64,000 nucleotides of DNA from Syngnathus acus. Its lineage: Eukaryota; Chordata; Actinopteri; Syngnathiformes; Syngnathidae. Below, piece after piece: positions 35,772-56,187 of the stretch; position 1 is the first letter of the stretch, and the number at the start of each line of letters is the position of its first letter. The DNA is taken from positions 23,564,193 to 23,628,192 of the forward strand of contig NC_051088.1 of assembly GCF_901709675.1 (NCBI RefSeq). The letters run 5' to 3'. The translations under genes were made by a program, and so were the position numbers. The notes under the pieces are model-generated. The model saw only the letters and a program-made list of their open reading frames with translations, searched no databases and was not told the DNA's origin.

Positions 35772-38337
35772 TCATACTACCTGCTCCTCCTTCACGGACA
35801 TCTTTCCCTGCTTTTGCGACGCTGACTTGGGTTTCCTGTTTTTCACAGTCTTCATATTTGCTCTCTTGCACGTCAGCGCACTTTCAGTGTCGGACTCTTC
35901 CTTTGGCCTTTTCAGATGTGGCGTTTCTTTCAGCTTTTGGAATTTCTTGAGATCGGCACAGAACAACACCTAAAAGATGGAACGTCGCTCTGTGGTTACA
36001 GTGGATCAAATGCGTGGAGATGTTCAACAACACATTCATCTACTTATAGACTGTGCCCACCCGGCGTAGGGACCCCACAGATTCCTGAAGAAATCACCTG
36101 CGTACAATAATACCCATGAGTGAGGTAAAACCGGGTGGGATACTTCCAAAATACGCTCGAACACAAACCGATGTCTTTGTGGAGCTTCTCCGTGATGCTT
36201 TTGGGTTGGTTAGTATGTTGGTATTTATAGTCGCGCTTGGCGATCTGCCACACGTGCGTGTCGATCGGCACGGCGTCGGCCTTATCCAGAGACATCAGAC
36301 ATACGCAATCTGCCACCTGAAGGAGAACACATCGGACAAGTTACGTTTTAGCTCACGACAGAGTGGCTGCTCATTTCGTCCGCTGTACCTTAGTGCCCAC
36401 CCCAGGTAGGGCACGCAGAGCATGGCGGGCCTCCGAATACGGGACCCTGCGAAGACCTTCAAGCCATTTGTAACCGTGTTGGTCCAAAATCTGTTTTGCA
36501 CTCTGTTGCAAGAACCGAGCTCTGTATCCAAAACCGAGTTCCCTCAGGCGGGCTTCTACGCTGCTATCTACAAAACGCAAAATGTACATTTGCTTGGATA
36601 GTGAAAATACATTCAAGTTAGTTATGACACCACATAGAGTGGATATAAAAAGTCAACACAGCCCAGTTGAAATACAGGTTTTTAAGATATAATAAAATAA
36701 GACACTTTTTTCTCTATTTCCACTAAGGCTAAAAAAAATAAAATAAAAAAAAAAATCAACAAAACAATCCAAACTCATTTCTAATTTTAATGTGATTTGT
36801 ATTTTGAACACAACCTTGCCCTAGTTGCAAGAGGGTGTGCACACTTATGCAATGACATAATTTAATTTGTTTATTTTTATTTCCTCTCTCGAAAGACTTT
36901 TTTTTTTTTTAATTGAGTTGTGTGGTTGGGGTGTGTAGACATTTTTTTGATCCGCCGTACCTAGATTATGAAATTTGAATAAGAGGGGCTTACATTTGCA
37001 ATCTATTTACCATATTAGTAATATTAAATTGATCTTGCGTGGATTTTCTCTGCAAACTCTTATTGAAGATTTGAAAAAAATGCTATGGCTTGCAGAATAT
37101 TTGTGCACCTGCTAATGCGGACAGCGAAGGAAAGTCGTAGTAGGAGGTTTGATCCAGCTTGCAGAGCAGGTTTCCCCGAGCCTCGCACAATCTCTCCACC
37201 ATGCCTTGGATACGAGAGATATGGTTGTTGGAAGTGCAAATGAAGGAGAAAAGGCATTCTGTGGGGTCCTGGCGGAGCATTCGCACACCTGTGGAATGAA
37301 AATGTGAATGCGAGCTGTTAATAAATGAGAGCATGCAAACACTGACCAGTGAAGATGTCTGCAATTTTCTGGAAATGCTTGTCCGCTGCTCCCCATTTTC
37401 TGTACAGATCCTTCAAATTCACATCCAGCTGGAGGTAATCTCTCAACATGGCCTCGTCCTCATGCTGGTTTACAGCCATGACCTCCTTCTGTTCCTTTTT
37501 CACAGCTGCATTGCATTTCAGCTCTGACATGTTTTTCTCGCCATCCTTCTCTGCCACGAGTCCTCTGTGCACGTCATTGGGTTTATAAACATGGTACCAC
37601 AACGTGTCCTCGGTCTGAGTCAGAGTCCACACTTGTCCTCCCATCACTCCAGTCCAGTGGCCGTCTGTCGTCTCCTTCCAGCTGTGGAAAAATATGCCGG
37701 TTATCTTTGGTTTGAGTGTGAATAGTTGATCGTTGTAGACTGCAAAGTATGCAGACAGGTAGAACAATTCAATGCTATACCACTAGATGGCAGAAGGTAG
37801 GTAATTAAACTGAGTACAGTAATCCCTCGTTTATCGCGGATAATTGTCCAAAAACCACCCGTGATAAGTGAAATCCGCGGTCACCAACAAGAAGTACTGG
37901 GCAGGCTAATGACTTAGCGGAAAGATGCGAATTCGCGATCGTGCTAACACGCGACAACGGACTTCTAAAGGAATGTAAACGAACATTTGGAGCAATACTA
38001 CATTGTCCCAAAGGTTAGACATGTTGACTTTTAACTGTTTTTTTAATTTTGAAAAAAAATCCGCGATGTAGTGAAGCCGCGATAAACGAAACGCGAAGTA
38101 GCGAGGGATCACTGTACTATCGACATCGTTTGAGAACATTTTTGTTTAATAGTGTGTCGTACGATTTTACCAATGCAAACAGCAGAGTGTGCCTTGGTTC
38201 ACGCTACTAGTTTAACTGACGTACCGGAATGATTGCCCACAAGCAAGAGTGAGATCCAATCGGAGCTCTGACTTCTCACATGTTAGAGCTCTCCACGTTT
38301 TGACTCCCGATGACAGAACCGCGTGGGTTGCCATCAT
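35772..38337 (-). CDS. ogg1: 8-oxoguanine DNA glycosylase
   Basis: Bifunctional glycosylase/AP lyase removing 8-oxoG opposite C. Seven exons: 38225-38337, 37347-37681, 37109-37288, 36389-36567, 36169-36316, 36052-36097 and 35772-35969. The first five junctions keep frame. Domains: N-terminal [15 protein letters not shown], then helix-hairpin-helix [11 protein letters not shown] with catalytic Lys269 (human Lys249) and VPIDTHVW with Asp288 (human Asp268). The exon-2 segment carries an insertion relative to human. At the end of exon 6 (YAGWAQ) the sequence reads CACAGTCTATAAG: the only GT donor is one base early, which puts exon 7 (VLFCADLKK, basic Lys-rich tail) out of frame. Without that shift the protein would be 399 aa. 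It is either a sequence error, an altered splice, or a truncated allele. It is head to head with qars1. Confidence 0.92.
36635..36960. mobile_element. MITE with AGTGGATATAAAAAGTC ends, in ogg1 intron
   Basis: The left end AGTGGATATAAAAAGTCAAC and the right end GGTGTGTAGACATTTTTTTG are roughly inverted copies. Related sequences are at 48581-48820, and fragments near 32.7 and 57.0 kb. Non-coding. Confidence 0.7.
37817..38114. mobile_element. Tigger-like MITE, copy 4, in ogg1 intron 1
   Basis: TA-flanked, CAGTAATCCCTCGTTTATCG to GGGATCACTG. It occupies most of the intron between the exons at 37347-37681 and 38225-38337, without disturbing the splice sites. Confidence 0.92.
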
Positions 38338-39231
38338 TTTACGCATTTGTTGGCATGCGTCTAAAACCTTATCACAGTGAAAAGAACCTCGACTTGCATA
38401 TTTATCGCTGTTGTTTACAGCCAGTCTGCCGGCGGAAGTTTGATGACGTCAGAGCAGAAGTTGTCAACCAGCTACATTTTTCGTTAGCGTCGCTGATGAT
38501 GTAATGGTATACTCGCCTGTTTTGTGTGCAGGAGTTCGATTCCCGCATATAACGGTGTGTGTGTCTCACACACACAAAAAAAGCTACATTTTTCGCGGTG
38601 TGGTTAACTGCATAAAGATGAACGCACGTGGTTGCCTTGATGGTAATCATGTCAAAAAATATCTCAATGGGACGATGTTAAATGCCTGTAAATTAAGTCG
38701 CTTTTTCAGATAAAAGCCCAAATTTTACTAAAAAGCGTTAGCTGTTGTTTTAGCGACGGTGTTATTTTGTGGACAAAAAAAAGTTACACACCGTTACACT
38801 CACGCATTACGCGTGCATTACGGAGGAAACGTTGCGGTATGACAACACGTGTCTGGTGTGCCTTTTCAAATTCAAATTGCATCTAAAACAAGTACAGTTT
38901 GTAATCCTTAATTCATACTAGAAAAATGTCTGGAATGATTTTCTGACGCAATATTTCTCGGATAGTTTTGGAGTTCCTTACCACTTATATGACATAAACG
39001 TTGTGATTGGCCATATTCCTTTTAGTAGGCGGTGCTTATATTAAATCATCACACGATTGGTCGACGTTGTCAAACCCGCCACTTCCAATTGGCTTAAGTG
39101 TTTTTTGTCCGTCCCCCTTTGGGGCGAACAGGAAGTAGTCTCTCTCCCCCCTCTCTCTCTCAAAGTAGGCGAGCTTGTTGTGCGGTGGTGTGTCGGTGTT
39201 CACCTGAACCAGTTGGAGAAAAGTCAAAAAA
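38338..39231. promoter_or_regulatory. ogg1/qars1 bidirectional promoter interval
   Basis: The two start codons are 0.9 kb apart and divergent. CCAAT boxes occur at 39005-39010, 39055-39060 and 39085-39090, near the qars1 side. The interval also carries a 98-bp retroposed insert at 38484-38581. Confidence 0.6.
38470..38595 (+). mobile_element. tRNA-derived retroposed insert with 14-bp target duplication
   Basis: The same 14 bases (AGCTACATTTTTCG) occur at 38470-38483 and 38582-38595. Between them is a 98-bp insert whose left part looks like a degraded tRNA: an A-box-like TGATGTAATGG, then GTATACTCGCCTG and a B-box-like AGTTCGATTCC, closest by eye to tRNA-Gly. It ends in a short CA/A-rich tail. 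This is the structure of a LINE-mobilised tRNA pseudogene or a short SINE. It is unlikely to make functional tRNA because the acceptor and T stems do not pair well. Confidence 0.75.
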
Positions 39232-44317
<5,086 letters not shown>

Positions 44318-47103
44318 ACATCTGATTGCGATCAAGCTACGTGTCCCGCTTCCCAAGAGCCCACAGATACATGCCAAAATCATTTGCATCACCTCATGCA
44401 GAAAGACAGCTACGGCTTTGGTTAAGATTGAAGAAAAAAAAAAAGTTCTAGTTTGAAATTTCCACAATAGTCACCATTTTACTGGTGACTCTAAGTACTT
44501 TAGGATCTTTGGTATCAAACTTTGTCATGTGAGTGTGAAATTATGAGTATTTGTAATTGCTCACGGTTACCTTTTTGTTTGTGCAGTGCATACCGCAATA
44601 CCTGAATTTCATAACAATATTGTCTTGTGTAATGCTGTCAAATCCATGACGCATCATTTCTTTTTGTCGCAGAGGGTGCTCTCGTGTATCAGGGAAAATT
44701 AAAATTTATTAGAAAACAGCAGTTTGTGTCTGTGTTTCAATAAGGAACAAATTCACCCTCATGAGATGCCATTTTAGTGATTGTAGTTAAGATCCATCAA
44801 GGGGAAATTCAAAATGATACTAAAATGGACTTCGGTGCCAGGTCATGCATATGAGATAGCCCAAATAATAAAACATGTTTAAATGTGTATGAAACATGGT
44901 TTATTTCGCGAATACGGTAATCCCTCGTTTATCGCAGATAATTGGTTCCAAAAACCACCCGTGATAAGTGAAATCCGCGAAGTACAGTCACCAACAAAAA
45001 GTACTGGGCAGGCTAACGAGTTAGCGGAAAGATGCTAATTCGCGATCGTGCTAACACGCGAAAACAGACTTTTAAAGGAATGTAAACGAACATTTGGAGC
45101 AATACTACATTGTCCTAAAGGTGAGACACATGTTTCCTCAATTTAGACGTTTTATTTTGACTTTTAAATGTGCTTTTAATTTGGAAAAAAAATCCGCGAT
45201 GTAGTGAAGCCGGGATAAACGAAACGCGAAGTAGCGAGGGATCACTGTATAATCATTTGTGCTGTGTTAGTATTATTTATAGTTTACTTTGTATTGCTGG
45301 AGTAAGAATAAAATCAACAGGTGGCTTAAAAGAAATATGAACAAATGCAAGCACAGACAGACGTCAAGAACACAGCTGAACATAAAGTGGAGGTAATTTG
45401 ACAACATTCGTACAAAACTATTACCAAAAAAAAATCTGTTTGTATCATTTCAATGCCAGTTCATAAAACTAAATAAAAATTGAAGTGACAAAACTTCCCA
45501 CCACTGATGGGCATTAACTCCCAATCGCCCGGAGCTTAACAAGAACTATTCGAATTGTCCCATCATCTCAATTAGACGACCTTAAAAACCTGAGATGGCA
45601 GTGAACCACTAAAAACAAGTGTCTGCAATTTCAAGCTTTTAAGGTCGACCGCTATCTCGCTTCTCCTCTGTGCCGCCCTGTCAGCGTGTGGCGTCTTTAA
45701 CGAACGCCAAATTCCGCGACAACATGGCTTCCAAATCCCGCGAGAGCAGGGCAGGTTTACAAATTGCCTGCCCATTGGTCTGGCGGTACTGTTGTAAAAT
45801 GGCGCCCAGCGAAATTTAAGTAGTCAAGAAAGAAAAGAAACTGCCTCCAAACGTGAATTAAATGACAAAAAAGAAGGAGTCGAGTCATAGTGGAACAACA
45901 TTTGCTTCCTTGACGACAAAGAGGCGCTGTTTCGAAGTGGGCGGCCCGAGACTTGCCACCGTTGAGGAAGGGAAGGTTAGCTGATGCTAGCGAGTCTGCA
46001 AACCTTTGCCTGCTAGCTGGGCAGCAAACAGAAAACACAGTAGGTGCATCTTCACCAACATCGGGATGTCGCGCCACTGCACTTAGGAACCACATGCAAA
46101 CGCAAAACAACTGTTAATGTCGCTGCATCGCTCGCCATTTGTTGCTGTCTGAAGCAAACAACATGCGGCTAATGGCTAAGCTGGCGTGTTGAGTAATCGG
46201 CTGCAAGAATATCACGCTATTGTGTCCTTTTCTAGCTGTTAGAAATAACCGTACAGGGAATCGGGGTTATTAAATGTTTATTTCCGTGGGCTGCTGTGGC
46301 CCGTTTGGAAAGTGAGCGCGCTTTTGTCCCCAGCTCGACTACACGCAGACAGAATTAACCCTTTCGTATTCTCCTACTTGCTTGTTTTGAGACGCCACAG
46401 GACGGCCGACCGACAAGCTGCGAATCTGACAGGAACCGCAGTTGAACCGATGGTCGCATTTGGTCCTGGTTGAGGTTAGAAATTCCAAATTCATTTGGAT
46501 TGGCTGTCAATATAAAACATGTTCTTGTCAATTACTCCATTGATAAATAGCCGGATGATTGTTTTTTGGCATTCAAGTTTATTGCAAAAGAATTTTCCCG
46601 ATGACTGTTTATGAACAAATGATCGTTCCGTATTTGTCATTATTTAATGATTAAATAACTCAAACTGTACTCAAACTTTTTTATGTGATCTATCTGAGAC
46701 TAGTACTTCGGGTTTAAATTTATTTATTTTATTTAAAGAAGTTACGATTAGCAGCCGATGATAGCCATGTCTTATTTTGATTAACCATAAAAAACCTCCT
46801 AATAAATATCTCAAATACACACTCCACTTTTTTTCCCTATCAAGTAAGTCCAAGGCGCTTGCCCTATTTTCCGCCACAACTTCTTTAGTTCTAATTAGAG
46901 CTCTTCCAAAGTTATTTGCAGCTTTGTCCTTAACATGATCACATGGTTGACATTAAAAGGGAAAACATAAGGCAGTCAAATTATTTGACTATCTTTGTAA
47001 CGCTGAATGACTAATATGGATTCAAACCAGAGTTGAGAAAAAGATCGAACACATACTTGTGATTGTGACATCACAGATTATTTTTCTTCTCATTCTTTCC
47101 GCA
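44318..47103. other. Spacer between qars1 and qrich1, including qrich1 promoter
   Basis: Holds the qars1 3' UTR and Tigger-like MITE copy 5 (44915-45247). A CpG-richer stretch at about 45640-46450 has a CCAAT box and an ATGGCGCC-type motif near 45800, and probably contains the qrich1 promoter and a non-coding first exon. The acceptor of the first coding exon ends at 47103. Confidence 0.55.
44915..45247. mobile_element. Tigger-like MITE, copy 5
   Basis: Begins CGGTAATCCCTCGTTTATCG (left terminus slightly degraded) and ends GAGGGATCACTG followed by TA. The preceding bases (ATGGTTTATTTCGCGAATAC) match the duplicated end of copy 1, so the two copies may share a source. Confidence 0.9.
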
Positions 47104-47132
47104 GCTACTCTTTCGTGAAAGTGTTGGCAAGT

Positions 47133-51077
<3,945 letters not shown>

Positions 51078-52318
51078 TCGGACCGAAGAAGGGGGGAAAA
51101 AAAGCCACGTGAACGAGACCGCTTCACTTTCTTCAGTCGGCCTTTTGATTGCTCATTTAGGGATTAGTTCTGGATTCCCTCCCGTGTTCTCTGGCGGGCG
51201 TGTTTCTTCATGCACACTAACTTGTTCATGTGAAATGTACATACAATCAGTACAGGCAATTATTTGTCTTATCTCTTGCTCTTCCGTTTCTTTTCGTTTG
51301 GCCAAAGGATGATCGGAGCTGATCTCTCTGCTATCATTTGTATATTATTTTAGCTATGTTTTTTATTTTTTATTTTTAATCATTAGCCTCCTATCAGTTG
51401 TTGATATGCTTTCCAGAAACAAAATTGTAATATATTTCTTTGCTGCCTTCCTTGGATCTGTTGATTTTTTGTGTGCTGTGTCATAATGATCATTTGATCA
51501 TGAAGCCTGGGAGTTCGTGTGACGTCTTTGTTGGTCCCCCCCCACTTTTATGTCTGTCCACACAAGGGACTTGGAACTCTGGGGATCTTGCTCGAGGGCC
51601 GACATTGACTATTGAAGCCCCCTCTCCCGCATTGGAATACAAATATTTCTGAGCACTTGCCAAACAATGGATATGAGGCAGCAGCAAAAGGTTCCAGATT
51701 GATTGTTTTTCCCTTCAGCGCATCACCAAGCCCAAACTGATTATGAGTTTGTTTTTAACTCGTGTATATTAACGAGTTGAACGACTCGACCAAGTGACGC
51801 AAGCCCTCAATGTGCACTCCCTCACTCACTCACTCCTTCGTGTGTCAAGACTGGCTGTGCCTGACGGTTTTCTGAAATGTTGTTTTTGTACAGCTGCTAT
51901 ACCATCTTTTTGCCTTTTGTTTTTAGTAAGTCCAGCATCACTTCTGCACTTCCTTAAGTACTTCTAGCCTGCATTGTGTCATAATAAAACACTACACAAT
52001 GATTTTTTTTTTTTCCCAACATATTTTAATTGAGGAGAAAAAGTCACAGTGTAAAAGTGACGGTATGCAAAAACAAGTGTTTTGACATTGAGATGAATCG
52101 GCACCTTTAGCTGTTGAGACGAATGTGCACTTAGCCGCATTGTTCGCTTAAGGCTATGGCAGTGTTTGGAAAACAGGTTAGACATGCTTGGCAGGTTGAT
52201 CTCATATATTTTGGTTGCTGACTTTGGTTTTCATGTGCCTGAGCAGGAGTGCAGTTGCTCCATTCCTTTAAAAGTTTTCAGACGTTAATGCTGAAAATAA
52301 TTTTTTTTAGGTCCTTTG
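51078..52318. other. qrich1 3' UTR and spacer
   Basis: The UTR runs to about 52000, with the AATAAA at 51983-51988. No other gene was seen in this stretch. Confidence 0.65.
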
Positions 52319-52521
52319 TCAGTCAGCACCCTCTAGCCCCCCCATGAGGTCAATATCTATGCGGCCCTGGATGTATCTATGAAGGTAGTATCCTCCGCAG
52401 TAGCTTCCCAGGTTGCAAGATCTGCTGTAACGTGCTTTGTTCTTGGCCCGCTGATTGTTTCCGTCTATGATGACGATTTCTCCTGGTCAACTCTCGGTTT
52501 GTGTCGTCCAAGAGGGTTAAG
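52319..52521 (-). pseudogene. Possible broken terminal exon of an unrecognised protein
   Basis: After a good acceptor (TTTCAG at 52522) two minus-strand frames look protein-like: first LDDTNRELTR, then, one base shifted near 52475-52484, EIVIIDGNNQRAKNKARY, CNLGSYCGGYYLHRYIQGR and a stop at 52319. The composition is Tyr/Asn/Arg-rich with two Cys. I do not recognise the family. It may be a frameshifted remnant, or chance. Low confidence. Confidence 0.25.
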
Positions 52522-53094
52522 CTGAAATCAGAATGAGGTCAACAGATGTCAACACAATTCCAGAGAGGAATTGTAATTTTAATAAGTTTGCTAATCATGC
52601 CAAAATATTGCTTCTGTTTGCTCACCAAGATGACTTGCCTCCGCTTATCCAGTATAGCAGACACTGGTGAACAAATATGTACTGCTCCTAAAATGTAAAG
52701 AAACAATTTATGTTTTATCACCCTTCCATTTTAGTCAACCATTTATGAATCAGAAGATTTGTTTTATAAAGCTGTTATGTCCTCCTTTAAAAAAATATTT
52801 TCATTTCTCTTGGATTTCTTGTGGATTTGAGATTTTTTTGGTCCATCAGCTTGATCTTAATGCTACCATGTCAGCCATTGGATCTTTCTTTCGGATTTCA
52901 ACTTTGCAAATCACACCTTTAGCAATTTTCACCCAATAATTCAAATAATTGAATAATCTGCATCCTGATGTTTTATTTATTTTTGGGGTGATTTTGTCAC
53001 ATATCGATTTTAAATTGCTCCAGTTACGTGTTGTTATTTTTGCATTTTTGTACAGCAGCATTTTCAATATTACAGTGTTGGGATTACAGTAAGC

Positions 53095-53421
53095 CACAGG
53101 TGTCAAGCTCAAGGCCCGGGGGCCAGATACGGCCCGCCACATCATTTTATGTGGCCCGCGAAGACAAATTGTGCATCAAATTCGTGTGTCATTACTAGAA
53201 TTGCAAATTGTCTTCACTTTTAATAATATCTTTTTTTTTTTAAATATTTGACCAGTTTTTACTCGTCTGATTTGAAAACGAGTTGTCAGTTTGTTTTGTA
53301 GCTTTTACTGTTTATAATATGAGGTGCTCTTACATTTATTTGGGTTGTCAGTCGTAATGGCCCTCCGAAAGAAGCTATGACTACAATGCGGCCCGTGAAA
53401 AAAATGAGTTTGACACCCCTG
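53095..53421. mobile_element. hAT-like MITE with 8-bp target duplication CAGTAAGC
   Basis: CAGTAAGC occurs at 53087-53094 and 53422-53429. The element has ends CAGGTGTCAAGC and its near-inverse GACACCCCTG, and GGCCCGGGGGCC-type inner ends, all typical of hAT elements that carry CAGGGGTGTCAAACTCA termini. No transposase is encoded. It abuts the possible last exon of the phosphatase gene. Confidence 0.92.
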
Positions 53422-53586
53422 CAGTAAGCGGTAGATGGGGTCAGACAAATGCATGGCCTGCCACTGGTCAATACAGTATGAACAAAGAAATTGCATTTTT
53501 TATGCTGCACCCATTGCTCTTCACTTTAACAACTGTGTGACTACATATAAAAAAAAATCACCCCCCCCTGCCTCAAGTGGATTTAC

Positions 53587-56156
53587 CAGCATTTGAACCA
53601 TCCCCATCCGATGTAGTCGTAAATCAGCCACGGCCGCTCGTATATTGGGCCGCACGCCTCTCACGCACAGCTGCATCAACCACAGCAGCGCGACAAAGGT
53701 CCCCGATCGTCCTACACCTGCACTGATATATACAGCACAGAATGAGTACAAGCCTCCAGCCACTTCATCACACCACCATATCGCCAGAGGTCAGACCTGC
53801 AGTGCACAACAGCCGGCCCCAAACGCGGAATGGCGTCCAAATGCTGCCGCACGTGATCTGTGAAGTTACAGAGCGAGGACGGGTCTTTGGGCACGCCCCG
53901 GTCCGGCCAGGATGGATAGTGGTAGTGTGTTATGATCCGATCTGTTGGAGAGTCTTTCTGAAAAATGGATAACACCCAGCTTTAATGAACAGAAGGGAGG
54001 CGCACACCTCAAAGTAGCAATAAGGAAGATCAATTCTTTCTAACCTGTCTGAGGTTAATGGTGGAGATAAAATAGTCGGGGCCTTGTTTCCGTGCCATTG
54101 TTGTCACTTGGAATGGTCCGTGATAAACTGTCCCTGGTTCCAGAGACCAATACTCATCACATAGTACCTGCACCCATAGAAGCATTTGACTTGATTAGTT
54201 ATTCGGGTTAATCGTACCAGATTGATGGATGGTGTACACTTCCTGGACAAAAAGATAACATGTGGCTTTAAATGATCAATTAGGGAACGGCATTCTGTTG
54301 CATGATAACTGTGGTGATTGATTACCTTCCCAGTATCAGTAGTTTCTCAAACACCTTGACAGTATGTTGTAATTGTGGGGAAAAATGAGGATATTTTTTT
54401 TTAAGGGAAAGGAGACTAATCAAAAATTCCTAACCACCATAACTGCCTTGGGAGGTAAGCCACAAAATTCAACTTCTCATAACTACCATCATTTCCTCAT
54501 ACCCATTCAACCCGCAGTTTGAACACTTTTCTTTTTTTTGTCAAGTACAAAATTACCTTCGCAGTTTCATTCTGCTGCAGCCACACCTTTTCTGCACTGC
54601 ATCCTTGACACATTCAAACCGCAAATAAACATCTCAATATATATCTTCTTAATTTTTTAAAATCTTAATTGTTGTTCTATTAATTTTTTTCACAAGTCTT
54701 AGAACTTTCTTGGCTATCCTGGCACCTCGAGTATCGCATTTTGTGCCAAATATGGATTGGTACAATAAAAATTAATTAAATCCTTGAAAACTCAATTTTA
54801 AATAAAACTTGTAAGAACCAGAAATTTAATTGGCAACACAGTAAAATAACAATGCACTAAAATAATAGATATAAAAAAGCAATAAAATAAATGTTGGCTG
54901 TTCCTGCAGTGCGCACGTTGGCCTCATCGGGGCAGTGTGGTGCTGTGCATGCATTGGGTACACCTACAATGCAATACCAAGTGTAGAAGGAGAAAGTTCA
55001 ATTTGAGCTTTTTTTACAACTATTTTTTTTTCGCTAGTTGGGGAAAATATGTGTCTTTGAGTATTGCAATACTATCTTCTTTATTTGTTTAAATGTTCGT
55101 TCTTTGAAGGACTGTCACTCCCGGAAGTCAATGGTAATTTCGCATAAGCAAGGTAAACGATATGTTGAGTGATTGATTTTAGCATTAGCACTTTCAATGA
55201 TTTTAAAACCTAGCATGTCTTGTATTTCCATTTACAATGTGTGTAAGTCTTTCAGTTGTGTATTTATCTTTACAGTAAATTCCCACGGGGGTGTCATTAA
55301 ACAGTTTAAAGCACAATCGGAGTTGGCAAAAAATATGGACGACACCTGCGCAATTAATATGACTTCAGCAACCAGCGCTGTTTGACACATTATTTGTTAT
55401 ATTTTCAATACTGAGAGTCGAAGTCGAAATGTGGACAGGCAGGAGCAAAGTGTTAGCATCTCTGGTGAGTTACATTTAGTTTTATTGACACTTTTTATAA
55501 AGATAAATATGTGATGGGAACTGACGCTGATACTTTTCTTGCTTTAGTAAGCGTCAAATAACGCAAAATGCCCCTTTCTCTTCATTAACGCCACATACTT
55601 GATTTTGTACATTATTACATACACACGTATCATATTTACACTTATATTATTTATACATTATTTTCTGTATGTCATTTATACTAAGTATTAATATAGTGTT
55701 TACATGTTTGAAACTATTATTTCATGTTGTAATGATAACATATGCACTTACCGTATTTTCCGCACTATAAGGCGCACCTAAAAACCTCCAATTTTCTCAA
55801 AAGCCGACAGTGCGCCTTATAATCAGGTGCGCCTTATATATGGACCAATATTGAGCCACTACAGTAGGCGTGTCCAAAGTCCGGCCCGCGGGCCAAATGC
55901 ATATATCTTATATATGGACAAAGTGGGCCATTCATTGAAGGTGCGCCTTATAATCCGGAGCACTTTATAGTGCGGAAAATACGGTATATGGTTTAATATA
56001 CACTTATTGATACACAAAAAATGTATATATGTTAAAAATGAGAGGGTGACACTACTTTGTGGATTTTCACATATCACGGGTGGTCTTGGAACCAATTATT
56101 TACGATAAACGAGGGATTACTGTACATGATTTTGTACATTATCACACACACGCACG

Positions 56157-56187
<31 letters not shown>

